From contig JAQYOU010000021.1 in the NCBI GenBank assembly GCA_028727105.1, forward strand, positions 1 through 46,080: a DNA stretch of 46,080 nt, written 5' to 3'. The DNA comes from a bacterium. GTDB lineage: Bacteria; Bacillota; Clostridia; Lachnospirales; Lachnospiraceae. Position 1 is the first letter of the stretch. Every line of letters starts with the position of its first letter. The position numbers and the translations under genes were made by a program. The notes beneath the pieces were generated by a model. It was not told the DNA's origin. It made no database searches and was given only the letters and a program-made list of their open reading frames with translations. Shown piece after piece: positions 26,324 to 34,174 of the stretch.

Positions 26324-27715
26324 ATGGCAGTTAGCGAGGCACAGTTACAAGCAATCGTGTCAGCGGTCGTTGCTCAGATGAAGACCGGCGAGGACGCTCC
26401 GAAGGCACAGCTTGGTATATTTAATGATATGAACACTGCTATTGCTGCAGCAAAGGATGCCCAGAAGATCATGCAGCGCATGCCGATGGATATGAGAGAA
26501 AAGATCATTTCAAAGATCCGTCAGCTGACGAAAGAGAACGCTGAGATCCTTGCAAAGATGGCAGTAGAAGAGACCGGAATGGGCAATGTAGGAGATAAGA
26601 TCTTAAAGCATCAGCTCCTGGCAGAAAAGACCCCCGGAACCGAAGATATTACAACGACCGCATGGTCCGGTGACCGCGGTCTGACCTTGATCGAGATGGG
26701 ACCTTTTGGTGTGATCGGAGCGATCTGCCCCTGCACCAATCCTTCCGAGACCGTTTTGTGTAATGCGATCGGAATGCTGGCAGGCGGAAACACCGTTGTA
26801 TTTTGTCCCCATCCCCAGGCAATCAAGACTTCCTTATATGCAGTAGACCTGATCAACAAGGCATCCCTTGCAGCAGGTGGACCTGTCAACGTGGCAGTTG
26901 CTTTGGCAAACCCCACTATGGAGTCCAGCAATATTATGATGAAGCATCCTGATATCCCGCTGATCGCAGCAACCGGTGGACCGGGCGTTGTGACCGCAGT
27001 TCTTTCTTCAGGAAAGAGAGGTATCGGTGCAGGAGCAGGAAACCCGCCCGCACTGGTAGATGAGACTGCTGATATCCGCAAGGCAGCAAGAGATATCGTA
27101 AACGGATGTACCTTTGACAACAACCTTCCCTGTATCGCAGAGAAAGAGGTTGTATGTGTAGACAGTGTCTGTGATGAACTGATCCACTGGATGTTAGAGG
27201 AGAATGACTGTTACATGGCATCGCCGGAAGAACAGCAGAAGCTGATCGATACCGTGCTTGCCGGAGGCAGATTAAATCGTAAGTGCGTAGGAAGAAGCGC
27301 ACGGGCAATCCTTTCCATGATCGGAGTCAATGCACCGGCAAATATCCGCTGCATCATCTTCGAGGGTGAGAAAGAGCACAAGCTGATCGCAGAGGAGCTG
27401 ATGATGCCGATCCTTGGTATCGTCCGTGCAAAAGATATCGATGATGCGATCGACAAGGCTGTTTGGTTAGAGCATGGCTGCCGTCATTCCGCACATATGC
27501 ATTCAAAGAATGTAGAGAACCTGACCCGTTTCGGACAGGCCATCGATACTGCGATTTTTGTTAAGAACGCTCCCAGCTATGCAGCACTTGGATTCGGAGG
27601 AGAAGGCTTCTGTACCTTCACGATCGCATCCCGTACCGGCGAAGGCCTTACATCTGCAAGCACCTTTACAAAGAGACGCCGCTGCGTAATGAGCGACAGC
27701 TTATGTATTCGTTAA
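26324..27715 (+). CDS. pduP: CoA-acylating aldehyde dehydrogenase (PduP/EutE type), BMC cargo
   Basis: The 463-residue enzyme oxidises an aldehyde to acyl-CoA with NAD+. The catalytic cysteine is C270 in NNLPC; GNPPALVD precedes it and GPFGVIGAICPCTNP is the N-terminal domain signature. The first ~20 residues form an amphipathic helix followed by a linker, a typical encapsulation peptide. AAGGAGG precedes the ATG at 26324; a longer in-frame start inside the preceding gene was rejected. The substrate may be propionaldehyde or L-lactaldehyde depending on whether a diol dehydratase partner exists. Confidence 0.93.
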   Translation: MAVSEAQLQAIVSAVVAQMKTGEDAPKAQLGIFNDMNTAIAAAKDAQKIMQRMPMDMREKIISKIRQLTKENAEILAKMAVEETGMGNVGDKILKHQLLAEKTPGTEDITTTAWSGDRGLTLIEMGPFGVIGAICPCTNPSETVLCNAIGMLAGGNTVVFCPHPQAIKTSLYAVDLINKASLAAGGPVNVAVALANPTMESSNIMMKHPDIPLIAATGGPGVVTAVLSSGKRGIGAGAGNPPALVDETADIRKAARDIVNGCTFDNNLPCIAEKEVVCVDSVCDELIHWMLEENDCYMASPEEQQKLIDTVLAGGRLNRKCVGRSARAILSMIGVNAPANIRCIIFEGEKEHKLIAEELMMPILGIVRAKDIDDAIDKAVWLEHGCRHSAHMHSKNVENLTRFGQAIDTAIFVKNAPSYAALGFGGEGFCTFTIASRTGEGLTSASTFTKRRRCVMSDSLCIR

Positions 27716-27730
27716 CAGGAGGACAAACAA

Positions 27731-28951
27731 GTGGCAGTAAGTGAAAAAGATATTGAGGCCATCGTTAAATCGGTATTAGATGGCATGAGAGACCCCAGTG
27801 CTCTCGCAAGCAGCACGGCAGCATCAGCCGGCTCCGGAAACATCCCGAAGACCGCGCATGTTGCAATGCTGACCGACCTGAAGCACTTTGATATCAAAGA
27901 GTTTCCGATCCCTGAGGTTGGCGATGATGATATCCTTGTGAAGGTTGAGGGTTGTGGTGTGTGCGGAACAGACGCACACGAATACAAGGTGGATCCCTTC
28001 GGACTCATCCCCGTTGCCTTAGGCCATGAGGGAACCGGAGAGATTGTAAAGCTCGGAAAGAATGTGAAGAAGGATTCCGCAGGAAAAGAAGTAAAGGTTG
28101 GCGATAAGATCGTTACCTGTATGATCTTTAAGGATAATCCGGATATCACCATGTACGATCTGAACAAGCAGAATGTGGGCGGTGCAGATGTATACGGATT
28201 GCTTCCCGATGATGACTGTCATCTGAACGGATGGTTCGCAGATTATATCCTGATCCGCGGAGCGTTAGGATCTACATTCTTCAATGTCAGTGATCTGGAT
28301 CTGGATTCCAGAATCCTGATCGAGCCCTGCGCGGTTCTGATCCACGCAGTAGAGCGTGCTAAGACAACCGGAATCCTGCGTTTCAACAGCCGCGTGGTTG
28401 TACAGGGCTGCGGACCGATCGGTCTGATCTGTATCGCAGTACTCCGCACCATGGGTATTGAGAATATCTGTGCGGTAGATGGTAATGAGCAGAGACTTGA
28501 GTTTGCTAAGAGGATGGGCGCAGAGAAGTCTGTGAACTTTATGAATTTCAAGGGTGTGGAAGCACTTGCAGGTGCAGTTGAAGATGCATTTGACGGACAT
28601 CTGGCTGACTTTGCATTCCAGTGTACCGGTAATCCGAAAGCGCATGCAAACATCTACAAGATGATCCGTAACGGCGGCGGCCTTTGTGAGCTCGGGTTCT
28701 TCATCAACGGTGGAGATGCAACGATCAATCCGCACTTTGACTTATGCTCTAAGGAGATCACACTGGTTGGCTCCTGGGTATACACGTTAAGAGATTATGT
28801 TACAACCTTTGATTTCTTAAAGAGAGCGCAGGCGATCGGACTTCCGATGAAGGATCTGATCACTCATAAATTCCCTCTGGAGGAGATCAATGAGGCACTT
28901 GAGACAAACCTGGCAATGAAGGGCCTGAAGATCGCTATTGTAAACAAATAA
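27731..28951 (+). CDS. Zinc-dependent (MDR) alcohol dehydrogenase with N-terminal targeting helix
   Basis: The 406-residue protein has an extra ~40-residue N-terminus: an amphipathic helix (MAVSEKDIEAIVKSVLDGMR) and an Ala/Ser/Gly linker. The medium-chain ADH domain follows, with catalytic zinc ligands in GCGVCGTD (C78), H99-E100 and a GCGPIG Rossmann loop. The four-cysteine structural zinc loop is absent. Many pdu-type BMCs use an iron ADH (PduQ) instead. It would reduce lactaldehyde to 1,2-propanediol or propionaldehyde to propanol and recycle NAD+ inside the shell. The start is GTG, with AGGAGG upstream. Confidence 0.88.
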   Translation: MAVSEKDIEAIVKSVLDGMRDPSALASSTAASAGSGNIPKTAHVAMLTDLKHFDIKEFPIPEVGDDDILVKVEGCGVCGTDAHEYKVDPFGLIPVALGHEGTGEIVKLGKNVKKDSAGKEVKVGDKIVTCMIFKDNPDITMYDLNKQNVGGADVYGLLPDDDCHLNGWFADYILIRGALGSTFFNVSDLDLDSRILIEPCAVLIHAVERAKTTGILRFNSRVVVQGCGPIGLICIAVLRTMGIENICAVDGNEQRLEFAKRMGAEKSVNFMNFKGVEALAGAVEDAFDGHLADFAFQCTGNPKAHANIYKMIRNGGGLCELGFFINGGDATINPHFDLCSKEITLVGSWVYTLRDYVTTFDFLKRAQAIGLPMKDLITHKFPLEEINEALETNLAMKGLKIAIVNK

Positions 28952-28965
28952 ATTGGAGGTAGCAT

Positions 28966-29280
28966 ATGGCACAGGCTTGTGGTATTATCGAGGTCTTTGG
29001 TCTGGTAACTGCTTTTGAGGCAGCGGATGCAGGCTGCAAAGCCGCAAATGTAACCTTAGAGCCCTTTGACCGTAACAAACCGGCGAATGCAGATGCACTT
29101 CCCGTTCCCCTTATCATCTGTGTGAAGTTCCGCGGCTCTGTAGAGGACGTGACGGCTGCAGTCGATGCGGCGCAGGAGGTTGCAGAGCGGACGACCGGAA
29201 TGGTGACGCGTTATATCATTGCCGGACCGGATGAGGGTACACAGATGATGTTTGGCTTAAACGCCTTTGACAAAAACTAA
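28966..29280 (+). CDS. BMC-H shell protein with extended pore-region loop
   Basis: The 104-residue protein is a single BMC domain: [24 protein letters not shown] at the start and [10 protein letters not shown] toward the end. The usual K-I-G-S-G-L pore segment is missing; a longer Pro/Asn/Ala-rich loop (about residues 34-48) sits there, so the pore would differ in size or charge. GGAGG precedes the ATG. It is the first of four consecutive hexameric shell genes. Confidence 0.87.
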   Translation: MAQACGIIEVFGLVTAFEAADAGCKAANVTLEPFDRNKPANADALPVPLIICVKFRGSVEDVTAAVDAAQEVAERTTGMVTRYIIAGPDEGTQMMFGLNAFDKN

Positions 29281-29318
29281 CAACAAACAAATGTATAATA
29301 ATCAGGAGGATAACAAAA

Positions 29319-29597
29319 ATGGCACAGGAAGCATTAGGAATGGTTGAAACCAGAGGACTTACAGCAGCAATCGAGGCTGCAGATGCAATGGTAAAGGCAG
29401 CAGAGGTAGTTCTGATCGGAACAGAGAAGATCGGTTCCGGATTAGTAACCGTTATGGTTCGCGGCGATGTTGGAGCAGTTAAGGCTGCAACCGAGACCGG
29501 TGGAGCAGCAGCTGCTAAGCTTGGCGAGTTAGTAGCAGTACATGTAATTCCCAGACCTCATACAGATGTTGAGAAGATTTTACCGACGATTAAATAG
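29319..29597 (+). CDS. BMC-H shell protein (PduA/PduJ-like)
   Basis: The 92-residue protein is a canonical hexamer-forming BMC shell protein with pore motif KIGSGL at about 37-42 and the HVIPRPH segment near the C-terminus. Such proteins form the bulk of the facets and their pores pass small metabolites. CAGGAGGA precedes the ATG, a strong site suited to an abundant protein. It is nearly identical to residues 36-127 of the protein encoded at 29958. Confidence 0.95.
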   Translation: MAQEALGMVETRGLTAAIEAADAMVKAAEVVLIGTEKIGSGLVTVMVRGDVGAVKAATETGGAAAAKLGELVAVHVIPRPHTDVEKILPTIK

Positions 29598-29628
29598 TAG
29601 CTGTTCAATCAGTTGAAAGGGACTATAT

Positions 29629-29955
29629 ATGAAGTCACTAGGATTATTAGAGATCACAGGTGTCACAGCTGCAACAACCGCACTGGATATCATGTGTAAA
29701 ACTGCAGATGTGGAATTTGTGACCTGGGAACGTAAGCTGGGCGGACGTCTTGTTACAATCATCGTTCAGGGCGAGGTGGCTGCCGTCAGACAGGCAGTGG
29801 AAGCCGCCGCAGCGAACGGCATCAAAAAACCTGTCAATTATACTGTGATCGCAAGACCCCACGAAGAGGTCGTTCGTCTCGTAGAGCTGTCAGCGAGCCG
29901 GATGAAACCGAAGGCCACTGCGAAAGCAGCCGCACCGGAGAAAGGTGAGTCATAA
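29629..29955 (+). CDS. BMC-H shell protein with basic C-terminal tail
   Basis: The 108-residue protein has a BMC-H domain (1 to about 88) with pore segment KLGGRL (36-41), where the usual Ser is Gly and an Arg follows, making the pore more basic. The last ~20 residues are Lys/Ala/Pro-rich and look disordered. It overlaps functionally with the next gene, whose ATG lies two bases after its stop. GAAAGG precedes the ATG. Confidence 0.92.
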   Translation: MKSLGLLEITGVTAATTALDIMCKTADVEFVTWERKLGGRLVTIIVQGEVAAVRQAVEAAAANGIKKPVNYTVIARPHEEVVRLVELSASRMKPKATAKAAAPEKGES

Positions 29956-29957
29956 TC

Positions 29958-30341
29958 ATGGCAGAGAGAAAAACAACCGCTGCAAAGCGTACAACGCGTA
30001 CAGCAGCAAAAACAACCCCGGCAGCAGAGCCTGTCGAAGAAAAGAAAACGGAGGTAAGAAGAATGGCACAGGAAGCATTAGGAATGGTTGAGACCAGAGG
30101 ACTTACAGCAGCGATCGAAGCAGCAGATTCTATGTGTAAGGCTGCAAATGTTGTATTAGTTGGAACAGAGAAGATCGGTTCCGGATTAGTAACCGTTATG
30201 GTTCGTGGCGATGTAGGAGCAGTAAAGTCAGCTGTTGAGGCAGGCGGAGCAAACGCTGCAAAGCTTGGCGAGTTAGTTGCTACACACGTAATTCCCAGAC
30301 CTCATACGGATGTTGAGAAGATCCTTCCCACTTTACAGTAA
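29958..30341 (+). CDS. BMC-H shell protein with basic N-terminal extension and internal start
   Basis: The full frame gives 127 residues: a 35-residue Lys/Arg/Thr/Ala-rich extension followed by a canonical BMC-H domain with pore KIGSGL. An in-frame ATG at codon 36 (30063) has its own GGAGGT site at 30050-30055, seven bases upstream. The gene may therefore yield a long form and a 92-residue short form equal in length to the protein at 29319. The extension could face the lumen or cytoplasm and bind cargo or another polymer; that is inference. Confidence 0.9.
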   Translation: MAERKTTAAKRTTRTAAKTTPAAEPVEEKKTEVRRMAQEALGMVETRGLTAAIEAADSMCKAANVVLVGTEKIGSGLVTVMVRGDVGAVKSAVEAGGANAAKLGELVATHVIPRPHTDVEKILPTLQ

Positions 30342-30357
30342 AAGAGAACAGATAGGT

Positions 30358-30382
30358 ACCGGGTGCTGATACAGCACCCGGT
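30358..30382 (+). other. Perfect intra-operon hairpin between shell genes and pduL
   Basis: ACCGGGTGCTG and CAGCACCCGGT form an 11-bp GC-rich stem with a three-base loop (ATA). No U-run follows, so it is not a standard terminator. It would block 3'-to-5' decay and could keep the upstream shell message more abundant than the enzyme message. Confidence 0.7.
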
Positions 30383-30405
30383 GTCTAAGATCAACAGGAG
30401 CGTTT

Positions 30406-31065
30406 GTGAGTATGGACGAGAAAAAGATTGAACTGATCACAAAACTTGTCATGGAAGTATTAAAGGACGATGGTACTGCTGCTGCCGGAAGTAAGGAAGG
30501 CTATATGGTTCCGATCGGTGTGTCTGCACGTCATGTGCATCTGACACAGGAGCATGTTGAAATATTATTCGGACCCGGTTATCAGCTTACGAAAAAGAAA
30601 GAGCTGATGGGCGGACAGTTTGCTTCCAATGAGCAGGTAACGATCGTGGGAACCAAGCTTCGTGCGATCGAAAACGTTCGTATTTTAGGACCTGTCAGAA
30701 GTGCATCTCAGGTTGAGATCTCCATGACGGATGCAAGAACGTTAGGTGTGGCACCGGTTGTTCGCAATTCCGGTGATATTGCAGGCTCTGCACCCATCGC
30801 TTTGGTGGGACCGAAGGGCGCTTTATATTTAAAAGAGGGTTGCATCGTTGCAAAGAGACATATCCATATGTCCCCTGCAGATGCAAAAGCGGCTGGCGTA
30901 GTTGATAAGGATGTGGTTTCTGTAGTGGCTGCCAATGAGCGCGGAACTACATTCGATGAGGTATTGGTACGTGTAGATCCCAGCTTTACACTGGAGATGC
31001 ATATCGATACCGATGAGGCAAATGCCGCACAATTAAAGACCGGTGACGCAGTAGTCATCAAATAA
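30406..31065 (+). CDS. pduL: Phosphate propanoyltransferase (PduL type)
   Basis: The 219-residue enzyme exchanges CoA for phosphate on acyl-CoA, so that a kinase can make ATP. Two related domains carry ARHVHL (H43, H45) and KRHIHM, the zinc-binding histidines of PduL. The first ~20 residues form an amphipathic helix followed by a linker, the encapsulation peptide. The start is either GTG at 30406 or ATG at 30412; CAGGAG ends 6 bases before the GTG. No propionate kinase gene is in this window. Confidence 0.93.
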   Translation: MSMDEKKIELITKLVMEVLKDDGTAAAGSKEGYMVPIGVSARHVHLTQEHVEILFGPGYQLTKKKELMGGQFASNEQVTIVGTKLRAIENVRILGPVRSASQVEISMTDARTLGVAPVVRNSGDIAGSAPIALVGPKGALYLKEGCIVAKRHIHMSPADAKAAGVVDKDVVSVVAANERGTTFDEVLVRVDPSFTLEMHIDTDEANAAQLKTGDAVVIK

Positions 31066-31077
31066 AGGTGAAGACGT

Positions 31078-31344
31078 ATGATTATAGGCAAGGTTGTTGG
31101 GAGTGTGATTTCCACACGCAAAAACGAAAATCTGGTAGGCAATAAATTCCTCATTATTGAGCCGATCAAGTCCATGGCACATGCGGGAGACCGTATGGTT
31201 GCGATTGACAATGTGGGCGCCGGTATCGGGGAGGTTGTGCTGGTTGCAACCGGAAGTGCTGCAAGAATTGGCTGCGGGATGGATCATGCACCGATCGACG
31301 CTGCGATTGTTGGAATTATTGATGAAGGCGTAAAACTGGAGTAG
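31078..31344 (+). CDS. BMC-P pentameric vertex protein (EutN/CcmL/PduN family)
   Basis: The 88-residue protein is a member of the pentamer family that caps shell vertices. MIIGKVVGSVISTRKNENL is the typical start and DNVGAGIGEVVLVATGSAAR the conserved core. It starts 12 bases after pduL, with AAGGTGAAG upstream. It is the only vertex protein in the locus and should be essential to close the shell. Confidence 0.95.
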   Translation: MIIGKVVGSVISTRKNENLVGNKFLIIEPIKSMAHAGDRMVAIDNVGAGIGEVVLVATGSAARIGCGMDHAPIDAAIVGIIDEGVKLE

Positions 31345-31380
31345 TTGTTTCATACAATTACATTGTACTGGAGTATGATC

Positions 31381-32727
31381 ATGATAGAGATAAACGAATT
31401 AATTGATGTAGTCAAAAGCAGCGGAGTCTGTGGTGCCGGCGGCGCCGGATTTCCGTCGTATGGAAAAATCGATGCGCGTGCAAAAACGATCATTTTGAAC
31501 TGTGCAGAATGTGAGCCGCTTCTCCGCTTACACAGACAGGTGCTGGAAAAGTATCCCTATGAGATCTTAAGCACCTTATACCAGATGGCACTTTCCATCG
31601 GATGTAATCGTGTCATTATCGGAGTGAAAGAGGCTTATAAGCAGACTGTTGAGGCTGTCCGGGCACATCTTCGTTCGTTTCCTATTATTGAGATTGGTCT
31701 CCTGCCGGAGGTTTATCCGGCAGGAGATGAAGTGGTACTGATCCATGAGCTGACCGGAAAAGTCGTTCCGCCGGGAAGTATTCCGATCCAGGTGGGCGTG
31801 GCAGTGTTCAACGTGGAGACAGTATTTAACATTTATCAGGCATTGAACAATAAAAAACCGGTGACACACAAGTTTATCACCATCACCGGTGAAGTGGAAC
31901 ACCCGTGTACCAGATATGTACCGGTGGGCATGTCCGTGGAGGATGTGGTCGCATTGGCCGGCAAGGTCACGGTGGAGGATCCGGTCTACCTCATGGGAGG
32001 TCCCATGACCGGAAATCTTTGCAGTAAATATGAACTGATCACAAAGACTTCAAATGCGATCATCGTGCTTCCGGAAGACCATCTGGTTGTACAGAAGAAA
32101 CGCGGTAATTCGCAGATCAATATGAAACGAGCAATGGCATCCTGCTGTCAGTGTGAGATGTGTACGGATCTTTGTCCAAGAAATCTGCTTGGTCATCCGA
32201 TTGAGCCGCATCTTTTCATGAGAGCCGCTACAAGCGGAACGACTCAGGATGTAGGACCATTTTTAAATACATTTTTCTGCTGCTCCTGCGGTTTGTGCGA
32301 GATGTATTCCTGCCATCAGGGCCTGACACCCCGTACACTGATCACGGAGTATAAAACAGGGCTTCGTGCAAACGGTGTGAAACCGCCAAAGGTGGAGGCA
32401 GCACCGGTGAAAAAGCAGAGAACCCTTCGCAGAGTGCCGATCTCAAGACTTCGCGCAAGGCTCGGTCTGGATAAATACAATGTGAAGGCACCGCTGGATG
32501 AATCCTATATCGTGGTAGATCATGTGAGGGTCAGACTCAGCCAGCATATCGGTGCACCGGCTGTCCCGGTCGTTAAGGTTGGAGATGTGGTGAAGGAAGG
32601 GCAGATGATCGGAAAGCCTGTAGAAAATGCACTCAGCCTTCCGGTTCACGCTTCCATAGCCGGAGTGATCACTGAAGTAAACGACAGAGAGATCGTCATT
32701 CGTGCAACAAAACAAATTCAGCAATAG
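31381..32727 (+). CDS. PduS/RnfC-like iron-sulfur electron-transfer protein
   Basis: The 448-residue protein starts with the GAGGAGFPS flavin/NADH-binding region of the RnfC/Nqo1 type. Two 4Fe-4S motifs follow: C255, C258, C261, C265 and C300, C303, C306, C311, and the C-terminus has a biotinyl/RnfC-like hybrid motif. PduS is a cobalamin reductase in pdu loci, but no B12 enzyme is present here, so it more likely moves electrons between NADH and an acceptor across the PduT pore. I chose the ATG at 31381, seven bases after CTGGAG; the upstream TTG at 31345 and ATG at 31375 fit worse. Confidence 0.88.
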   Translation: MIEINELIDVVKSSGVCGAGGAGFPSYGKIDARAKTIILNCAECEPLLRLHRQVLEKYPYEILSTLYQMALSIGCNRVIIGVKEAYKQTVEAVRAHLRSFPIIEIGLLPEVYPAGDEVVLIHELTGKVVPPGSIPIQVGVAVFNVETVFNIYQALNNKKPVTHKFITITGEVEHPCTRYVPVGMSVEDVVALAGKVTVEDPVYLMGGPMTGNLCSKYELITKTSNAIIVLPEDHLVVQKKRGNSQINMKRAMASCCQCEMCTDLCPRNLLGHPIEPHLFMRAATSGTTQDVGPFLNTFFCCSCGLCEMYSCHQGLTPRTLITEYKTGLRANGVKPPKVEAAPVKKQRTLRRVPISRLRARLGLDKYNVKAPLDESYIVVDHVRVRLSQHIGAPAVPVVKVGDVVKEGQMIGKPVENALSLPVHASIAGVITEVNDREIVIRATKQIQQ

Positions 32728-32779
32728 AAGATGAGTAAACTGTTCAGCATACGGAATAGTTACGAAGAGGAAATCAATT

Positions 32780-33328
32780 ATGGGTAGAGCATTAGGAATG
32801 GTGGAGTATAAAACGGTATCCACCGGTGTATTGGCAGCAGATCTGGTGTTAAAGACTGCGAATGTGAAGATCATTGAGGCACAGACCGTCTGCCCCGGAA
32901 AATATATCGTGATCTTTGAGGGCGATATCAGTGCTGTGCGTGCATCGGTGGATGCGGCAGCAAGCCGGTATCCGGAGCAGCTGATCGATAGCTTCCTCCT
33001 TGGAAATCCTCATGAGGGTATTTTTCCGGCCATTTACGGAACTGCGGATATCAAAAACCGGAATGCACTTGGCGTGCTGGAGACCTTTGATGCGGCAGCC
33101 ATTTTCGTGGCAGCGGATGAAGCGGCAAAGACCGCAGAGGTCGATCTGATCGAGATTCGCGTGGCACGCGGCATGTGTGGAAAATCTTATGTATTTCTCA
33201 CCGGAGAAGTGGCGGCGGTCTCAGCGGCGATCAGCAAGGCGGAGGCAGCAGTCAGTGAGCGTGGTATGTATCTGGACAGCTCCGTGATCGCCAGTCCGGA
33301 TGCACAGCTTTGGGATACGATCTTATAA
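32780..33328 (+). CDS. BMC-T shell protein with pore cysteine (PduT-like)
   Basis: The 182-residue protein has two BMC domains in tandem (about 1-90 and 92-182), giving a trimeric pseudo-hexamer. C38 in the TVCPGKY segment matches the PduT cysteine that binds a 4Fe-4S cluster at the trimer pore. Directly after the PduS-like gene, this suggests an electron relay through the shell. No other BMC-T (PduB or EutL type) is present in the window. Confidence 0.93.
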   Translation: MGRALGMVEYKTVSTGVLAADLVLKTANVKIIEAQTVCPGKYIVIFEGDISAVRASVDAAASRYPEQLIDSFLLGNPHEGIFPAIYGTADIKNRNALGVLETFDAAAIFVAADEAAKTAEVDLIEIRVARGMCGKSYVFLTGEVAAVSAAISKAEAAVSERGMYLDSSVIASPDAQLWDTIL

Positions 33329-33347
33329 TTTTTTTCAGAATGTGATC

Positions 33348-33374
33348 AGGCTGTCGGTGTTCCGACAGCCTTTC
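33348..33374 (+). terminator. Hairpin after the BMC shell genes
   Basis: AGGCTGTCGG and CCGACAGCCT form a perfect 10-bp stem with a four-base loop (TGTT), followed by only three T residues. It probably reduces read-through into the deoR gene. Confidence 0.7.
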
Positions 33375-33403
33375 GTGGATTTCAAGGAGATGGGGGAATT
33401 TAC

Positions 33404-34174
33404 ATGCTGGCAGCAGAGAGAAGAAATGAAATTTTAGCGTTATTAAAAGAAGAGGGCCGCGTCATTGTTGCGGATCTGAGCAAGAAATACGATGTGACAG
33501 AGGAAACGATCCGTCGCGACCTGGAAAAGCTGGAAAATGATGGGTTTGCAGAGCGCACCTACGGTGGAGCCGTGGTCAAGGGAAGCGAGAAGGACGAGAT
33601 ACCGTTTCTGGTACGTAAGCGTGAAAATGTCGAAGCCAAGATGCGGATTGCGACGGCACTTTCGGCAACGATCCATGATGGGGACCGGATCATGCTGGAT
33701 GCCAGTACGACCGCGCTGTTTGTGGCCAGACAGATCAAGGATAAGAAAAACATTACAGTCATTACAAATTCGATTGAGATCTTATTGGAGCTTTCGGATG
33801 TGCAGGGCTGGAAGGTGCTTTCCACCGGAGGATCATTAAAGGGAAGAGCCTTGTCTCTTCTCGGCTATCAGGCAGAACGCATGGTGGATGGCTTTTTTGT
33901 GGATAAGGCGATCATTTCCTGCAAAGGCGTGGATCTGCAGAAGGGCTTTACGGATTCCAATGAATTAGATGCAGGAATCAAGAAACAAATGTTAACTTCT
34001 GCTACAAAACGTATTATGGCAGTTGACAATGCCAAGTTCAATCATTTATCATTTACTCAGGTAGTTGATTTTTCCGGAATCGATGTTCTGGCTACCGATA
34101 AAAAACTCACGCCGGAGTGGGAGGCACGCTTGCGGCAAAGTGATGTGGAGATCATATATACCGATGAAAAATGA
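33404..34174 (+). CDS. DeoR-family transcriptional regulator
   Basis: The 256-residue protein has the N-terminal DeoR winged helix (V-A-D-L-S-K-K-Y-D-V-T-E-E-T-I-R-R-D-L-x-x-L) and the sugar-phosphate-binding domain with D-A-S-T-T, T-N-S and a C-terminal D-K region. Members sense phosphorylated sugars, usually as repressors. At the end of the BMC operon it probably controls that operon, with rhamnulose-1-phosphate, fuculose-1-phosphate or DHAP as candidate effectors. The next gene overlaps its end by 11 bases. Confidence 0.9.
   Translation: MLAAERRNEILALLKEEGRVIVADLSKKYDVTEETIRRDLEKLENDGFAERTYGGAVVKGSEKDEIPFLVRKRENVEAKMRIATALSATIHDGDRIMLDASTTALFVARQIKDKKNITVITNSIEILLELSDVQGWKVLSTGGSLKGRALSLLGYQAERMVDGFFVDKAIISCKGVDLQKGFTDSNELDAGIKKQMLTSATKRIMAVDNAKFNHLSFTQVVDFSGIDVLATDKKLTPEWEARLRQSDVEIIYTDEK

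Noticed and set aside
29267-29299. Internal promoter (TTGACA...TATAAT) before the second BMC-H gene
   Set aside because: The two hexamers are 21 bases apart, outside the normal 16-18 range.
31381-32727. PduS-like protein as evidence of a B12-dependent diol dehydratase
   Set aside because: No B12 enzyme subunits, reactivase or adenosyltransferase catalytic domain are present; the PduO-like gene has only the GlcG-type domain.
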